NCBI RefSeq assembly: GCF_001411555.2
Contig: NC_049909.1
Location: forward strand, 20,818,623 to 20,882,622
Direction: 5' to 3'
DNA: 64,000 nt
DNA from: Juglans regia
Lineage: Eukaryota > Streptophyta > Magnoliopsida > Fagales > Juglandaceae
Shown here: in pieces, positions 35,296 to 47,509 of the stretch
How positions within the stretch are numbered: position 1 is the stretch's first letter
How the letters are laid out: every line of letters starts with the position of its first letter
The notes under the pieces: generated by a model
What the model saw: only the letters and a program-made list of their open reading frames with translations
Told to the model about the DNA's origin: nothing
Database searches by the model: none
Made by a program: the position numbers and the translations under genes

Positions 35296-36193
35296 TTGTT
35301 TTCATATTTCTATGAAAACCACATTTTTTTAATGATTAAATTAACTCGGCGCCATAATCCTATACCAGAAGACATCACAAAAGAACACAACCGCCATTAC
35401 CCATTTTGTATTTCAGGGCATGAGATTTGTCCAGATACTAATACCTCTAATTCTGTGTTTGGCTGCCATTCTGGTCCTGAACTTGTGGACATCAAACCAT
35501 CAACAACACAAGTTTCATGGATTCTCGTTAAGTCCTTATCTTTAGTTTTTAGCTTTTTAACACAATAATAATTGAAAAAATCTATACAACCTCTCATCCT
35601 CCACACACCACACATTTTTTAAATTTTATTTTTTTTTTCTTTCATCAAATTTTTAATATATGAATAATGAATAGAAAAATAAAATTATTTTAAAAAGAAT
35701 AAACTCAAAAAAAATTTTAAAAAATTTAAAAATTAAAAAAAAAAGGTGGTGTGTGGAGGTTGGGTAGCATTGCTCCAATTACTATCCATGTTGGAAATTA
35801 CAGATCGTCTTCAGAAGAAGTTGATGGGTTTTGGTCAATTTTCCTCCCTTGTATGACGAGGAAGATCCGCAATACCATACTAGGGATTACAAAGGGGATG
35901 ACGATGAGGAAGATGAAGAATACTGGGGTTCAGATGGTTACAATGATAGTAATAGTATTGATGACTACATCTTTTGGCAAGATAAAGAACAAGATAATGA
36001 CGATTTGCATGGAAGAATCGAAAGCTTTATTGCTAAGGTCAATGAAGAACGGAGGAAAGAGAGATTCAGGAAGATTTATTGCTACCAGCTCAGACTTGGA
36101 CAAACGGCTATAAAGCATGATAACCCATTTAGATTTGTATGTAATATGTTTCAATCTAGCAATAGATGTGAAGTAACTCTAGTCCGTAGTTAG
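35296..36193 (+). pseudogene. Possible gene remnant with a DUF761-like C-terminus, interrupted by a MITE
   Basis: The clearest part is a highly acidic frame ending at 36193 (YDEEDPQY, then DDDEEDEEYW, then LHGRIESFIAKVNEERRKE). The last motif resembles the C-terminal DUF761 box of small plant proteins (RIEEFIAKVN plus a basic tail). The frame opens at 35825 without an ATG. A neighbouring frame just upstream reads YRSSSEEVDGF, suggesting a frameshift near 35825. A MITE occupies 35574-35775. An open frame at 35296-35568 on its far side may or may not belong to the same gene. I read this as a decayed gene, with moderate doubt. Confidence 0.4.
35574..35775. mobile_element. Mutator-like MITE related to the one at 3605
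   Basis: The left end reads GAAAAAATCTATACAACCTC and the right end, read inward, GAGCAATGCTACCCAACCTC. Both continue into CCACACACCAC. The interior is AT-rich. The same CACACCAC inner repeat and GAGCAATGCTA-type end occur in the 3605-3816 element. A clean 9-bp target duplication is not visible. Confidence 0.55.
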
Positions 36194-36648
36194 TTATGAA
36201 TTGTTTGTGCATGTGTTATTTATCTGGCAATTTTGTTCAAAACTAAATCTAATGCAAGTTATTTCAAACTCAATGATATAGAATGTAACTAATAACCTTA
36301 TCAAGTTATTACGAACACTGAACATTATAATATCCCTCTCTTATATTTAAGGTTTAATTGAAAAAAGAAAAAGAAAAAAAGAATTCTGTCCAAGTTGCAT
36401 GGGTCATCGTATGATATAATTAGGAATGATGCCGAAAACAACGAAAGGCACCATTTTTTTCCTCTCTATCCCAATTTATAACTACAAAGCGAATCCTACA
36501 TGTTGATAAATTAACTTGGGAAACATCCCAAAATGTCAAACAGAACTTATCTCAAGAACAAGTACACTGACCCCGCAGCCTTTGCATGTGTTTCCACCTT
36601 AAGATGAGACTGTCAAATTTTCAGCAATCATCTCAAGCAAAGGGTAGG
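36194..36648. other. Intergenic DNA and probable CLPR2 3' UTR
   Basis: No gene seen. The part next to 36649 is expected to hold the 3' UTR of the minus-strand CLPR2 gene. Confidence 0.4.
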
Positions 36649-39600
36649 TTAACCAAGCCCTGTTCCTGCATCCTTAGGAGGTGCATCGGCCTTAATACGA
36701 GGTGGCCTGACAATCCGATCAATTAACCCATATTCAAGAGCCTCCTGAGCATTAAACCGTTTCATCCTGCTCAGATCTTTGTTAATCTGCACATAACCAT
36801 TAAGACAGTTTTTCAAGCTGATGACACTCCATATTTTCAGAAATAAAAAGGGTTTAGTTCAAGAAATGATGGAAACATTGCTTTCCAAAATTTTAAAAGA
36901 AATTATTGTGTCCTGTAGGGGTGACTGAGAGAGGTGACAAATTCCCGTCCTTTGTGGAGGTGTAACTTGCAGTCTTAAAAGCAATATAATACCTTACTTA
37001 CCATATGTAATTCTGTGTGCACTTGGAAAAGCTTAAGCTTCTTCACAGCCATTAATTACAATACCAAGTACGCATCTTTTATTTAAGTATAAAAATAAGC
37101 AGCCAAAAAGACATAGTAAGTTTTAGTGATGAGCAAACTAACCTTCTCGACAGGCTGGCCTGTTTTCTCAGCCAACTCATTAAAAAGGTAATCTCGGATT
37201 CTAAGTAGCTCATTTGCTTCATTACGAATGTCGTCAGCCTGAGATAATTTTTGTTACATATCATTCTGTTTCATTGTAATTTTCACGCATATAGATTTAC
37301 ATGAGAATATGGCATGCAGTCACACCTGACCACGGGCAGCTCCAGCAGGAGATTGGAGCGCAATTCTTGCAAGAGGCATTGCAAAGCGGCTACCCTTCAA
37401 TGCAAAAAAATTATGAACAATATAAATTATCTTAAGAGCTCAAGCATTATGGATATAAAACAAGAATGAAATCTATTCAAAGAGCATATTAGACTCAACT
37501 CAACTATGCCTTAATCCTAAGATTGGGATCAAATCTATAAATGCTCATCAACTTATCAAAATCTGCTGTGTATTCCTATTTGTTATTCTATCCACCAGTT
37601 GAAAAGCCTACACTCTGTTCACTCCCTATTTACATATCCTTCATAACAATTTCTATCCACGTTTTTTAAGGCCACACATAACATATTTATGCAAAATAAA
37701 ATATATTCCATGAACGCAGTAGGCTACTAGGGTTCTAACAACAAGACAAATGTGGAAGGACAAGACTTCAATTGAGGAATATCCCAATTAGCATAATCAC
37801 ACAACTCTAGCAAAGCTGTTCTTTTGGATGCTTAACTGATGTTTCTAATAAACCAAACAAAAGGGAAAGGACAGTCCACTATCATTCATCCTTTACTGCG
37901 TAGGTGAAAATACCTACATTGTAAGTCCAACCACCCTGCACTAGTGCCACACATTGCATTTATCTGTTGTTTTTAGCCTCAATGCCTCCCAGATAGGAAG
38001 GTATAACAATAGAGTTTATCACTTCAAAATCTAACGGAGACATTTATTACCTTTTCTCCAGCAGAAAGAAGAAAGGCTGCTAGATTGTATGCATATCCCA
38101 CACAATGGGTGGCGACAGGACTGTTCAAGCTCTGCATGGTGTCATAAATAGCCATGCTTGGAGTAAGCTGCAAAAGAGGAAGTTTTAAGTGAGGGAAAAA
38201 GATTTCACAAGCAACAAGAATATGGTGATAGAAGCATGCTTGATTGCAGAAGACTGGTTTAGAAGGAACTCACATCTCCACCAGGCCCATTGATGTACAT
38301 ATAGAGCTTTTTGGAATTATCAACGCTGTCCAGGTACAGCATTGTCGCTAATATTTGGTTGCTAAATTCTTCATCTATATGTTGTCCAATAAAGATAACA
38401 CGCTCTCGGTACTGCATCACGAATTCGGTGATTTTCTTAGAGCAATATAATTAATATAGATCGGTATAAATTATAAAAATCACAAGGGAACTTGACATCC
38501 ACATATAAGCAATTGGTACTGACAGATGAGCACTGGGCAGTCAATCCCCGTCATAAAAACAAAAAACAAAACAAAAGGATATGCCCAACTAGCTAGAAGA
38601 ATAAAAAGAGCAAAATTTCCGCAATCCCTATAAAGACTGAAAATGCAGCTAGTATAAGCATTCAACCAAGCATAGATATTGTTGAATATGATGGTTTCTA
38701 ATCATGCCACGGCCCTCTCACTCTGAATTGAGGGGCATGAGAACTCACTGAAGTAAAATCTTTCAAACGCCCTATGGGGAGTAAAACCCAGACAGAATGA
38801 TCTCACCAGCCAAAACTGTTTATCAGGTAATATAGGGAAAATGGTAGTGTGAAATCAAACCCAGATGTATGAGTGTACAGCTCATCCCAAGTCCACCCTT
38901 TGACCACTAGGTTGCATCCTTACGGGTCACAAACAACATTGCTTTGAATAAAAAGAAAAAAAAAGTCCAAGTTTAAGATCAACAGATGGTTATGATTATT
39001 GAATCAAGTCCCTGGCCTGGGAGAATTGCATTTTGCTTCTTTCTCTTCACTTTTTGACACAGGAAAACCTTAGGTGGTGATACATGAAAGTGATTGCCAA
39101 CCCCATGTGGCGTCATATATACATTATTACCCGTAAATAAAACTTTCAGATTTGTAAATTTAATAGAATATGAGTTTAAGATAGAGTGAGGTCTAGTGAC
39201 TTACAAGGGCATTCCACAGATCAACCCACTGCCAAGTTCCCTCACCAGGAGTTCTATATGGCACTCTCGGTGTCCCTATAGGACTCATTCTAACTCGTCC
39301 TCTTATTGATATTTGGTTATGAGTCCTGAAAATATATTAAGTGCATCATACATTAAGAACATATTGCTTTAGAAAGTAGAAAATTTCAAAAGAAAAATAA
39401 AATCATGCAAGTATTGATACATTCTCTTTATTCAAAAAGGATAAATTAAATATTATAAAAAAAAGGATAAATTAAATGAAAGTTATTTCCTAAAATATAG
39501 ATAGATCAGCTCAGATGTTATTCAGGTACACAAACCATAATGGAAGAAATAGAATTATCGCATAATATTGGCATAAAAACAAAATAATGACTTATGAGAG

Positions 39601-40625
39601 GAAGAACTTCCAACTACAGTGAGTTATACTCTAGAAGAAGAAATACTTGACACCTTCAAATCCATGTGTGTTGGGGATTTACAGCACTTAGGGAACAATG
39701 GGTTACGCATTATATAACATTGATATAAACAGTCAAGCACCCATAACGCAAGTGCACATCCAGCTGCACATCTGAGTTAAACATAAAACAAAAAAACTCG
39801 GGGACAATCTAAAGATAACAGGAACAAAAAAGCAATAACAAAAGCTTAGGCAGTTAGGCTAATCCCACCGATGTCATATTAATAAGAAAATAACCCAATA
39901 AAGTTTCCTTTGGATAAAAAATATTAAAAGGTAACAAAATGTAGTTCAAAATAGCTTATAATCCCTCTAACCCAATTAAAAAAACTCTTCTAATGCTAAC
40001 TCGCTCAGTGAAGCAAAACGTTGTAAAAATCGAATTACAAGATAATATATAGCTCTAGGTGCATCCAAAAGTAGAAAAATCAAAATTATGCTACCAAAGA
40101 ACAACAAATACCCAATGTCATCTTGACATCGGATACATATGCTTTCAAGTGATTAAGCACAAAACTTACCAACCGTGCAATCCAGAACAGTCAGGTTAAT
40201 CTTTACGACCCACGAATGAAATTGCAAAACATAGAAGTTAACAGAGTTAGCCTATAATTCATTCAGTTACCTGGGCTGCAGGCTCTTATTAACTTTGCCA
40301 TAGAATTCAGCGGTCAAGTTAGGTATTCCAGCTCCAAACGGACCTACCAACAACGATGAAAAATAAATATGGTACAAAATGGATAGAGAAGGAACATTCA
40401 GGAAAATATAACGTATGTGAGCATGCCTGAAGATTGAAGCTTCAATCCTGAATAAAGCTTTGTCGCGCAACTGTCAAAGACAAAGATCAATTAATTATAA
40501 TACCAGTCGATTTTCCCGTCCACTTGTAAAATACTAGCGAGCGAGAAAAAGGGAGCGAACCTGAGGCGATGATGTGAGGCTCCAGTCTGGGGGTGAATAC
40601 CGGTAGTATGAAGAGAGACTGCCAT
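36649..40625 (-). CDS. CLPR2: Plastid Clp protease inactive subunit ClpR2
   Basis: Nine exons on the minus strand give 286 aa: 40561-40625, 40427-40470, 40271-40343, 39205-39325, 38274-38411, 38051-38167, 37326-37394, 37143-37238 and 36649-36786. All junctions are GT-AG and in frame. ClpR2 is a structural, non-catalytic subunit of the ClpPR protease core in the chloroplast stroma. The N-terminus (MAVSLHTTG..., about 50-60 residues, few acidic) looks like a transit peptide. Diagnostic family segments are [41 protein letters not shown] and [13 protein letters not shown]. The ClpP catalytic Ser is replaced ([11 protein letters not shown], Asn175 at the Ser position) and the catalytic His is Leu199 (RIALQSP), as expected for ClpR. 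Arabidopsis ClpR2 is 279 aa. The next gene upstream on the same strand is a cornichon homologue. Confidence 0.95.
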
Positions 40626-42017
40626 GTTTCACAGAGAGAAGAAGCGAAGGTTTCTACTCTTCTCGGAAATAGGATGGAGGGGTAAGATTACGAAATAGAG
40701 AAGGATGAGATGGTGCCGGTACTATTGTAACTTACTACTCTTTAGACTGATCTGAGCCGTTGGAGCTCGGTAGGAGAATGATAGGCTTTCTTAATTCTTA
40801 CTTTCTCTTTTTTTATTATTTTTTAAATAATTTTTCATTTATAAATTCTGATTTTTGTGAGTCGATGTTTATCATTTACTCTAAGATATAAAAACTTCGA
40901 GCAAATTAATTTTTTATTCTGAAGTTTCACATTCAATATCCTAATAAACTATTAGACATGCTTGTAAATAATTTTATTTAAACCAAACTGAAGAGAAAAA
41001 AAAAAAAAAGTATAACAAACAATAAATATGGATATGCGTTTAGCTTCTTCTTTTTTTTCTTTATGAAAAATAATAGTTGCAGTCGTAAGTATGTAAATAT
41101 TGTACAATTATTTAAAAAAGTGAATAAATATGAAATTTACATAAAAAGAAAATTAATTTTTTTAATAATAGATATCATTTTTTTTTAAAATGACTATATG
41201 TATTATTTTTTTTATTAGCATTGTTTGTAAATTAATCTTGGGGAGCACAAACTTTTATAAAGGAACTTGGCACAATTGCAAGTAATTCAAGAAGCATACC
41301 TTCCATGACTAAAATTTTGTGCATCTATTATAATATAATGAGAAATGATTTGTATAAATTATAAATAGATAAATTATGCGCAAGAATTATATAAAAATAA
41401 TCTCATAAATTGACGTGATTTTATCTAATCCGTTATATCTACTTCACAGTAAAATTAACTTTACAATATGATAAATCACATCAAATAACATCAATTTATA
41501 TAATTATTTTTGTGTAATCTATTTATAACTAGAGTACTTTTCATTTAGAAAATACGTTGTACTATGCTCTCGAAAAGTTGGGTGGTTAAAATAAAAAAGA
41601 GGATGACTTTTTAACTAAAATTGGGTTGAACTCTAAAGTTGGGGGTTACATTGGGATGTTTCAACAAGGATTGCTTACAAGCAGGATAACACTGCCTTCT
41701 ACAAAAGCGAAGTACAGAAGGGGTGGGGGGGAAGAGATTAACTTATTATCCAAACAAATACAAACCCTGCTATTAATTTAGTTACAATTGGTGTTGCTTG
41801 GAGGCAGCAGTCTATCGCTAACACCTTAGCAATAGTTTGCGGCATTCGATACCTCCAGTACATACTCCAGAAAGTAAGTTACAGTCCCCAACTATTCATG
41901 CTCATCCAGTGTGGTTAGAATCATCCTGCAACAGATGTACAAGGAAAAGTCTTGTGATCTGTTTATAGACTATCAAAATTGAAACAATAAATTTTTGAGA
42001 AACAGCAAGCAGGCTCT
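40626..42017. other. CLPR2 upstream region and cornichon 3' region, with two MITE-like repeats
   Basis: No gene. Two AT-rich repeat copies occur. One at about 41064-41230 shares AATTAATTTTTT and GTAAATATTGTACAATTATT-like ends with copies at 44227-44400 and 57233-57410. The other, at about 41340-41545, is a palindromic element related to copies near 55350 and 63490. Confidence 0.5.
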
Positions 42018-43503
42018 CTAATGGCAGTACCAAACTATGGAGAAAATGAGCAGAAATATGAGATAGAAGAATTTGAACAGCCGCTGCTTCTTTTCCCAAT
42101 TCAGCAGGTTGAATATCTCAGTGACATCTACCAGGTGCCGCCTTTGCAAGTACCTGATCAAGTGGAGGATGTATTTAGCAAGGTCACAAAACTTATACAT
42201 TCTAGCATCTCAGAACACCAACACATGACCACTGCAAGAAACCAGCAACTAGTGCAAGCTACAAGGTAGCAATTATATGCTATCTACTTCTGCACATAAA
42301 TACTGACGTCCTTTCTTCCTTTGTTATCCCACATCCAACTTCTCAGGAGATTCAGGACAACTCAATTACGTTGTCAGAAATCTGAAATCTCAAAGGGTGG
42401 TTTCACATATTCATCTAAACATTGTAACACATCAATAGTAACAGAAACCAAACCCCGAATTATGTGTATTCAAACAGGTGAAAATCACAAATTTGTGGAA
42501 GGGGAGACACAAACAAAAGAAAACTTACAGTCTAACATTGTAGAAAAGGTATGGACCACACAGCAGGGACATAAACCAATGCCTTGTTACGAGATAGAAT
42601 ACACATAACACTCCTTGTGCAATGAACTCCGGCAAAATCACTCTGTTGATTCGAGATGAAGAGTCATAAGGGTTGATATAATCAAACTCTAGATCTGCCA
42701 GGCACATAAGCTGCAAGAAATGTTTGACTGTTAAAGTTCCATATTTCATTCAACTAAAGAAACAATGAATTAATGGAAATCCCCCGATTATATGCAAGTA
42801 CAATGCTGCTCACGCTAAATAAAACTGTGGGAATCCCCCGATTATATGTAAAACTATATGCAAGTACAATGCTGCTCACACATAAGCTTACCTAATGAAT
42901 CTTTTTTAAAACCTATATTCTATGGATGCTATCAGCTACAAGTTTCAACCCGCTAAATTTCAGAATAAAACGTTTTTGATAAACGAATCTGAAACTTTAA
43001 ACTTCAGTAGTTTAAGGTCGAGGTAAGATGCCAAAGGTCACTATTTGACTTAATTTAGAGCCCTGTCATTATGTCATATAAAACTTTAACAGAGAGAGGA
43101 AAAGTCATGGAACTTATGCTATCAGTTGACTCAATAAGATACCTATGAGAGATATTTCACGTAAACGAGAAAAAAGGATTGAATATCAATTTTAACCAAG
43201 AATTGAGAAGAAAATCGATGACGCAAACCCGCCCCCCCAGTTACGAACATATCTACCAAAGCCAGCTAATATTCACAAGAGCCTAATTTTAACCACTATA
43301 TTCCAAATCTCGAAATGAAAAAAAAAAATCCAAAATCTTAAAAAATGCACTCTGAAATAAAGCATACGAACCAAGAAAAGAAAACCAATAGATATAACAG
43401 AAATTCAGGGTATTGTCCTTTTGGGATTGACCTGATAAACGACGAGGACGAGCAAGGCTATGAGAAAGAAGAAGGAGACGAGCCACAAAAGGAGATCACC
43501 CAT
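42018..43503 (-). CDS. Cornichon homologue (ER cargo receptor)
   Basis: Three minus-strand exons give 129 aa: 43432-43503, 42529-42710 and 42018-42153, with GT-AG introns and joined frames. Cornichon/Erv14 proteins are small ER-Golgi membrane proteins that load membrane cargo into COPII vesicles. Three hydrophobic segments are visible: about 3-23, 55-80 and 105-125. The family core is clear: [32 protein letters not shown] and [12 protein letters not shown]. The initiator Met ([12 protein letters not shown]) sits right before the first membrane segment, as in the family. Plant homologues are usually about 135-140 aa, so the C-terminus is a little short. Which of the plant cornichon homologues (numbered 1-5) it is cannot be decided here. 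Confidence 0.9.
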
Positions 43504-44589
43504 GCTCCTCCTCCTTCTCCTCTAGCTTCTATCTATCTCGGTCGTAACTGATGTCTCTTCGAATTCAATGCGTCAATCAGCAATCCCAGAAGGACGCGCA
43601 CGCTATAGCAACGCACAAGTCGCTGCTCCAATAGAGATGAGGTACGGAATGCGCGCGGCTTTCTCTCTCTCTCTCTCTCTGTATATATATATATATGTAT
43701 ATGTATATATATGTACATGGGTGATTGGTGAATGTGTATGTTATTTTGCGGCAGATACACGAAAAGGATCGAATAAACTGAATGAGGGGTTGGACCGTTG
43801 GATGGCTCCACAGAGACTAGGGAACGCGGAGCACCGAGGGTGAGCGATGTGATTTTATTTACATTTTTATTCCCATTTTAGTATTTATAATTTTCAATTT
43901 TTAAGTCTTTTTCACTTTGGGTCTTGGGATCTATAGTCAATACTCTGTACTCGCTATAAAATGACATAAATTTGAAGTCTTTCGAACTTTCCACTCTTAT
44001 AGTCTCCCACGTTTCTAATTTATAAATCCAACATTTTATAAGGGCCATGGCCCATGGTTGACAAAAAGGATTCAGAAGATTTTTGGGCTCTAAAGGATTG
44101 GGCCTTTGCTTGGCCTTTTGATACTTTTACCTGATTTTTCTTACATCTATCGGCCTCTACTAAAAGCCCATTTTGATTACACCTATCGGCCTCTCCATGG
44201 GTTTACATGGTTTAATATGTATATAAGAGAAATGATATTTATAAATATAAATGTGTAAGTGTTGTGTAGTCGTTTTAAAAAAAGTGAATAAATATAGGAT
44301 TTATATGAAAAGAAATTAATTTTTTAATAGTAAACTCTACTCTTTTTTAAAATGACTATATAACATTTACACATTTCATGATTATATATAACATTACAAT
44401 ATGCACAGGTAGTTAGTATAAATACATAGTTTAGGATACATGAAGAGTTCAGGAAGTAGACAATAGCAAATAAAAAACTCTATATATATATGCTAATAGT
44501 ATCGCACATAATACAGCAGTACTTATGGATTAGAAGCATGGCTATATACAAGTGGGGGCTAACGTTGACTGAAAAGGCGCCGGCTAGAC
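43504..44589. other. Cornichon upstream region
   Basis: No gene. A CT microsatellite followed by TATATG repeats lies at about 43662-43712, upstream of the cornichon start. An AT-rich MITE-like copy lies at about 44227-44400, related to 41064-41230 and 57233-57410. Confidence 0.5.
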
Positions 44590-45429
44590 CTATAACAAGA
44601 AATCCATTAACTTGGCTAGTGGAAATGCAGCTTCAGTTGCATCATCTGCTTTCTCGGAGAAAGTAGAGCCGGTAGAGGTGGATTGCTTTAAGCACAAGAA
44701 GAAATTCCTAGACCCCAAGTTTATCAACTTCTCCTCTGGCTTCAAACCTGCACCCACCATCCACACGAAGTTGGTCCATGTTTTGTACTTCAGAAAAAAT
44801 TCAAAACAAAAACAAAAGAGAAATTAAAGAACGCAGCTCTTAAGTATTAATTGTGCTAAAATTGCTGTCTGCAAGTCCAAAACCAATACTAAGATAAGTT
44901 CGAAAAGAAAGGACGACGCAGAAAACTTTTTCTTGAAGATAACCGAGTCGACACAGTCACTCAGGGACTTTGGGAATTTCTAAAAGAGGAAATTTTCTTA
45001 AGTCTCTAAGGCCATGAACGGGAGAGCTAGGGTACTCGAACGCATACTTTCCAAGCTGAACTGCGAGTAGTGGAGCTCGAAGCTGGGAGGATCGATCTTT
45101 GGCAGCAACGGCCTCCTTTTTTCCCTGTCGTAAATCTCCAACACCTCCTTGATCAAGTCCAGGATCGTGTTCTCAGGCAGCATGACCACCTGTACAGGAC
45201 CCAAGCTTCTCTCGATCGTCACGTTGAGCAGCAGCTTGGTCGGCCTGCCGAGGGACCCTCTGGTGGCAGGAGCCGACTTAAGTCTTCTAGGGACAGTGAT
45301 GAGGCCGCCAGGACGGCGAACGATGTCGGAATGTCTTTCCAACGGGAAGGTCTGGAGGGACCTGTAGGAGGTCGACGGAATCCTAAACACGTTAGGTCGC
45401 CGATGAAGCGTTAGAGACGGGGAAGTCAT
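44590..45429 (-). CDS. At4g22758-like protein (DUF7054-type), paralogue 1
   Basis: Two exons on the minus strand: 45048-45429 and 44590-44747, giving 179 aa. The upstream part could be read as one 143-codon frame ending at 44998. The splice donor AA|GTATGC at 45048/45047 was preferred because joining to the acceptor before 44747 gives SLKPEEKLINLGSRNFFL, which aligns with [18 protein letters not shown] at the same place in the neighbouring paralogue, with an identical intron phase. The N-terminus is basic. The conserved ubiquitin-like domain runs about 68-128 (LLLNVTIERSLGPVQVVMLP, then FELHYSQFSLES). The function of this family is not known. No sign of decay. Confidence 0.8.
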
Positions 45430-46189
45430 GAAGAAGAAAAAAGATTAGACGAAGGGTTTGAGCTGGAGATCAGTATGGTAGGAGTGGGAGTGGGTTAACG
45501 TTATGCTTGTCGTTGGAAGTAGGGTTTTCTTTGTAAGCAAGAGTACGTGAGTAGCTAGCGTTGGAGAAATGGCGGAGTGTTTGAGTTTCAAAAAAGAAAG
45601 CTCGAAGCTTCCGAGAAAGTGGCAAACGTGAAGCAGCCCCATTAATACTTGGCTGATTGAAACTTGCTCAATAGTAATAATAAACTAAAATAGTTCGGCC
45701 GTTGGAAGATGCAACAGCTTCTTTCGTAATTTTATGAAAATAATGAAAAAATAAATGTTTTAGTACAAAGAATATCTAAGTAAATTTTAAAATACAATCG
45801 ATTGAGGTCGTATGTTATATTATAAATTAGAGTTAACATATTATATAAAATTAGGTAGACAGTGAATTTATTTTTATGGAGCAGCTCATTAGCTTGTTGA
45901 TAAAAAGTACCCAAAACGAGGAGAATAAAGCAATCTGTCTGGGGAAAACGCCAAGAAAGCGAACAAACAAACAATGGACATGACTTTTGAAGTGAGAATT
46001 AATTATGGGGTTGGGCACAGCGTGTGTTGCGTGCATGGGCGTGCCACCGAACTCAAATGCATGCAAGAAGAGGAAGGACAAGGAGCCGGAGCAGCTTGAA
46101 GATCACCCGCGGACCCTTTTTTTTTTTTTAAGTTGTATATTAAATAAGAAAATCATATATAATATTTTTTCATATTCCTAATCATAAGG
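45430..46189. other. Intergenic DNA upstream of paralogue 1
   Basis: It should include the promoter and 5' UTR of the gene that starts at 45429. No other feature was recognised. Confidence 0.4.
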
Positions 46190-47509
46190 GTGAGATCATT
46201 GCTTGGATGTTAGAATCTTGCATGATGGATTGAGAGATTAACCGTCTTTATACGATCACTATAAATAATGGATCCTCTAATGATGTTGTTATTAATCATG
46301 TGAGGAAGATCATAAGAGATAAGAAGTTCATAATTTTGGAGGATGAGTTTATACATGTGTGATGTGCTGCATATATTTTAAACCTTATTGTATGTGATGG
46401 TTTAAAAATTATACGTGATACAATAAATAATATTAGAGAGGCAATAAGATTTGTGAGATTTTCATCGACAATGTTTGATATGTTTAAAACATGTGTAAAG
46501 GATCTGAACATTGAGTGTGAGAAAATGGTGCGTCTAGATGTTCCTACTAGATAGAACTCAACATGCCTAATGCTTAGTGTTGCTGAAAAATACAAAAAAG
46601 CTTTTGTGCTAATGGGAGTGAGGGATTCACAGTTTTTGCCACCTCCTTATGAGGATTGGAAAAGGACTCGTATTTTTATTAAGTTTCTAAAAGTTTTTTA
46701 TGACGCCACCTTAAAAATCTCTGACTCATTGTATGTGACCTCAAATATGTTATTTCAACAAATTTGTACAATTGAGCACACTTTGAACAAAATGTGTCAG
46801 AGTAAGGATGGTGTGTTGATGAACATGACATCTAATATAAAACTTAAGTTTGATAAATATTGGGAGAACAAGAATAGGATGAACATGATTGTTTATATAG
46901 CTTTTGTCCTTAACCTTCAATATAAGATTACAACATTGTCATACTGATTAAAAAGGTGCAAAGGGAATGAATGTGGAGATAGAATTGAGGCCAAAGTAAG
47001 ATTGCTCGTGAATCGTTTGATTGAAAAATACCACAAGTTTTATGGGCTAGATAATGAAAGATCAAATATGGCTCATAGAAGTTCCTCAAGTATTATTGGT
47101 GACGACCTGGACTATGAAGATTTTGATACAGCTCTAGAGCAATATCTTGAGGAGCAAAACAGATCGGTATTTAGCTCAGACATGGATAGATATTTGTCGG
47201 ATGTGATTGAACAAAAAACACTCGAGTTTGAGATTTTGACTTGGTAGAAGAGGAACTCATTTAGATATCTCATCCTTGCGGAGATTGCACGTAATGTATT
47301 GGTCATCTCTATTTCCATAGTTGCATCCGAGTCCGCATTCACCACCGGTGGATGTGTAGTGGACCCATATTGAAGCTCATCAGCGCCAGAGACTGTCCAA
47401 GCATTAATCTGCGCACAAAATTTGAGTTGTAAACTAATTAATTCTTAGGAGACTGTCCAAGCATTAATCTGCACACAAAATTTGAGTTGTAAACTAATTA
47501 ATTCTTTGG
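46190..47509 (+). pseudogene. Dead hAT transposase (RICESLEEPER/zf-BED type)
   Basis: The conceptual reading matches plant hAT transposases in order: ITINNGSSNDVVINHVRKII; HV-stop-CAAYILNLIVCDGLK; RLDVPTR-stop-NSTCLML; then YKKAFVLMGVRDSQFLPPPY; then the dimerisation region SFRYLILAEIARNVLVIS and IVASESAFTTGG near 47255-47355. Several positions normally Trp or Arg are stops (in the PTR-W-NST and TW-W-K motifs, and in HV-R-C), and at least one frameshift lies near 46947-47000. The N-terminal BED finger is missing. It lies between two paralogous genes and is inert by itself. Confidence 0.85.
47390..47509. repeat. 60-bp tandem duplication in the hAT pseudogene
   Basis: The unit starting AGACTGTCCAAGCATTAATC occurs at 47390-47449 and 47450-47509. 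The copies are nearly identical (G at 47413 versus A at 47473, plus a difference near the junction). It spans the end of the transposase dimerisation motif. Confidence 0.9.

Noticed and set aside
42021..42269. Plus-strand 82-codon frame starting MAVPNYG
   Set aside because: It is antisense to the last cornichon exon, which has convincing family motifs and splice sites.
45070..45414. Plus-strand 114-codon frame
   Set aside because: Antisense shadow of paralogue 1, with no family match.
44998..45429. Single-exon 143-aa reading of paralogue 1
   Set aside because: The spliced model recovers a tail homologous to paralogue 2 with identical intron phase, so the read-through end is probably intronic.
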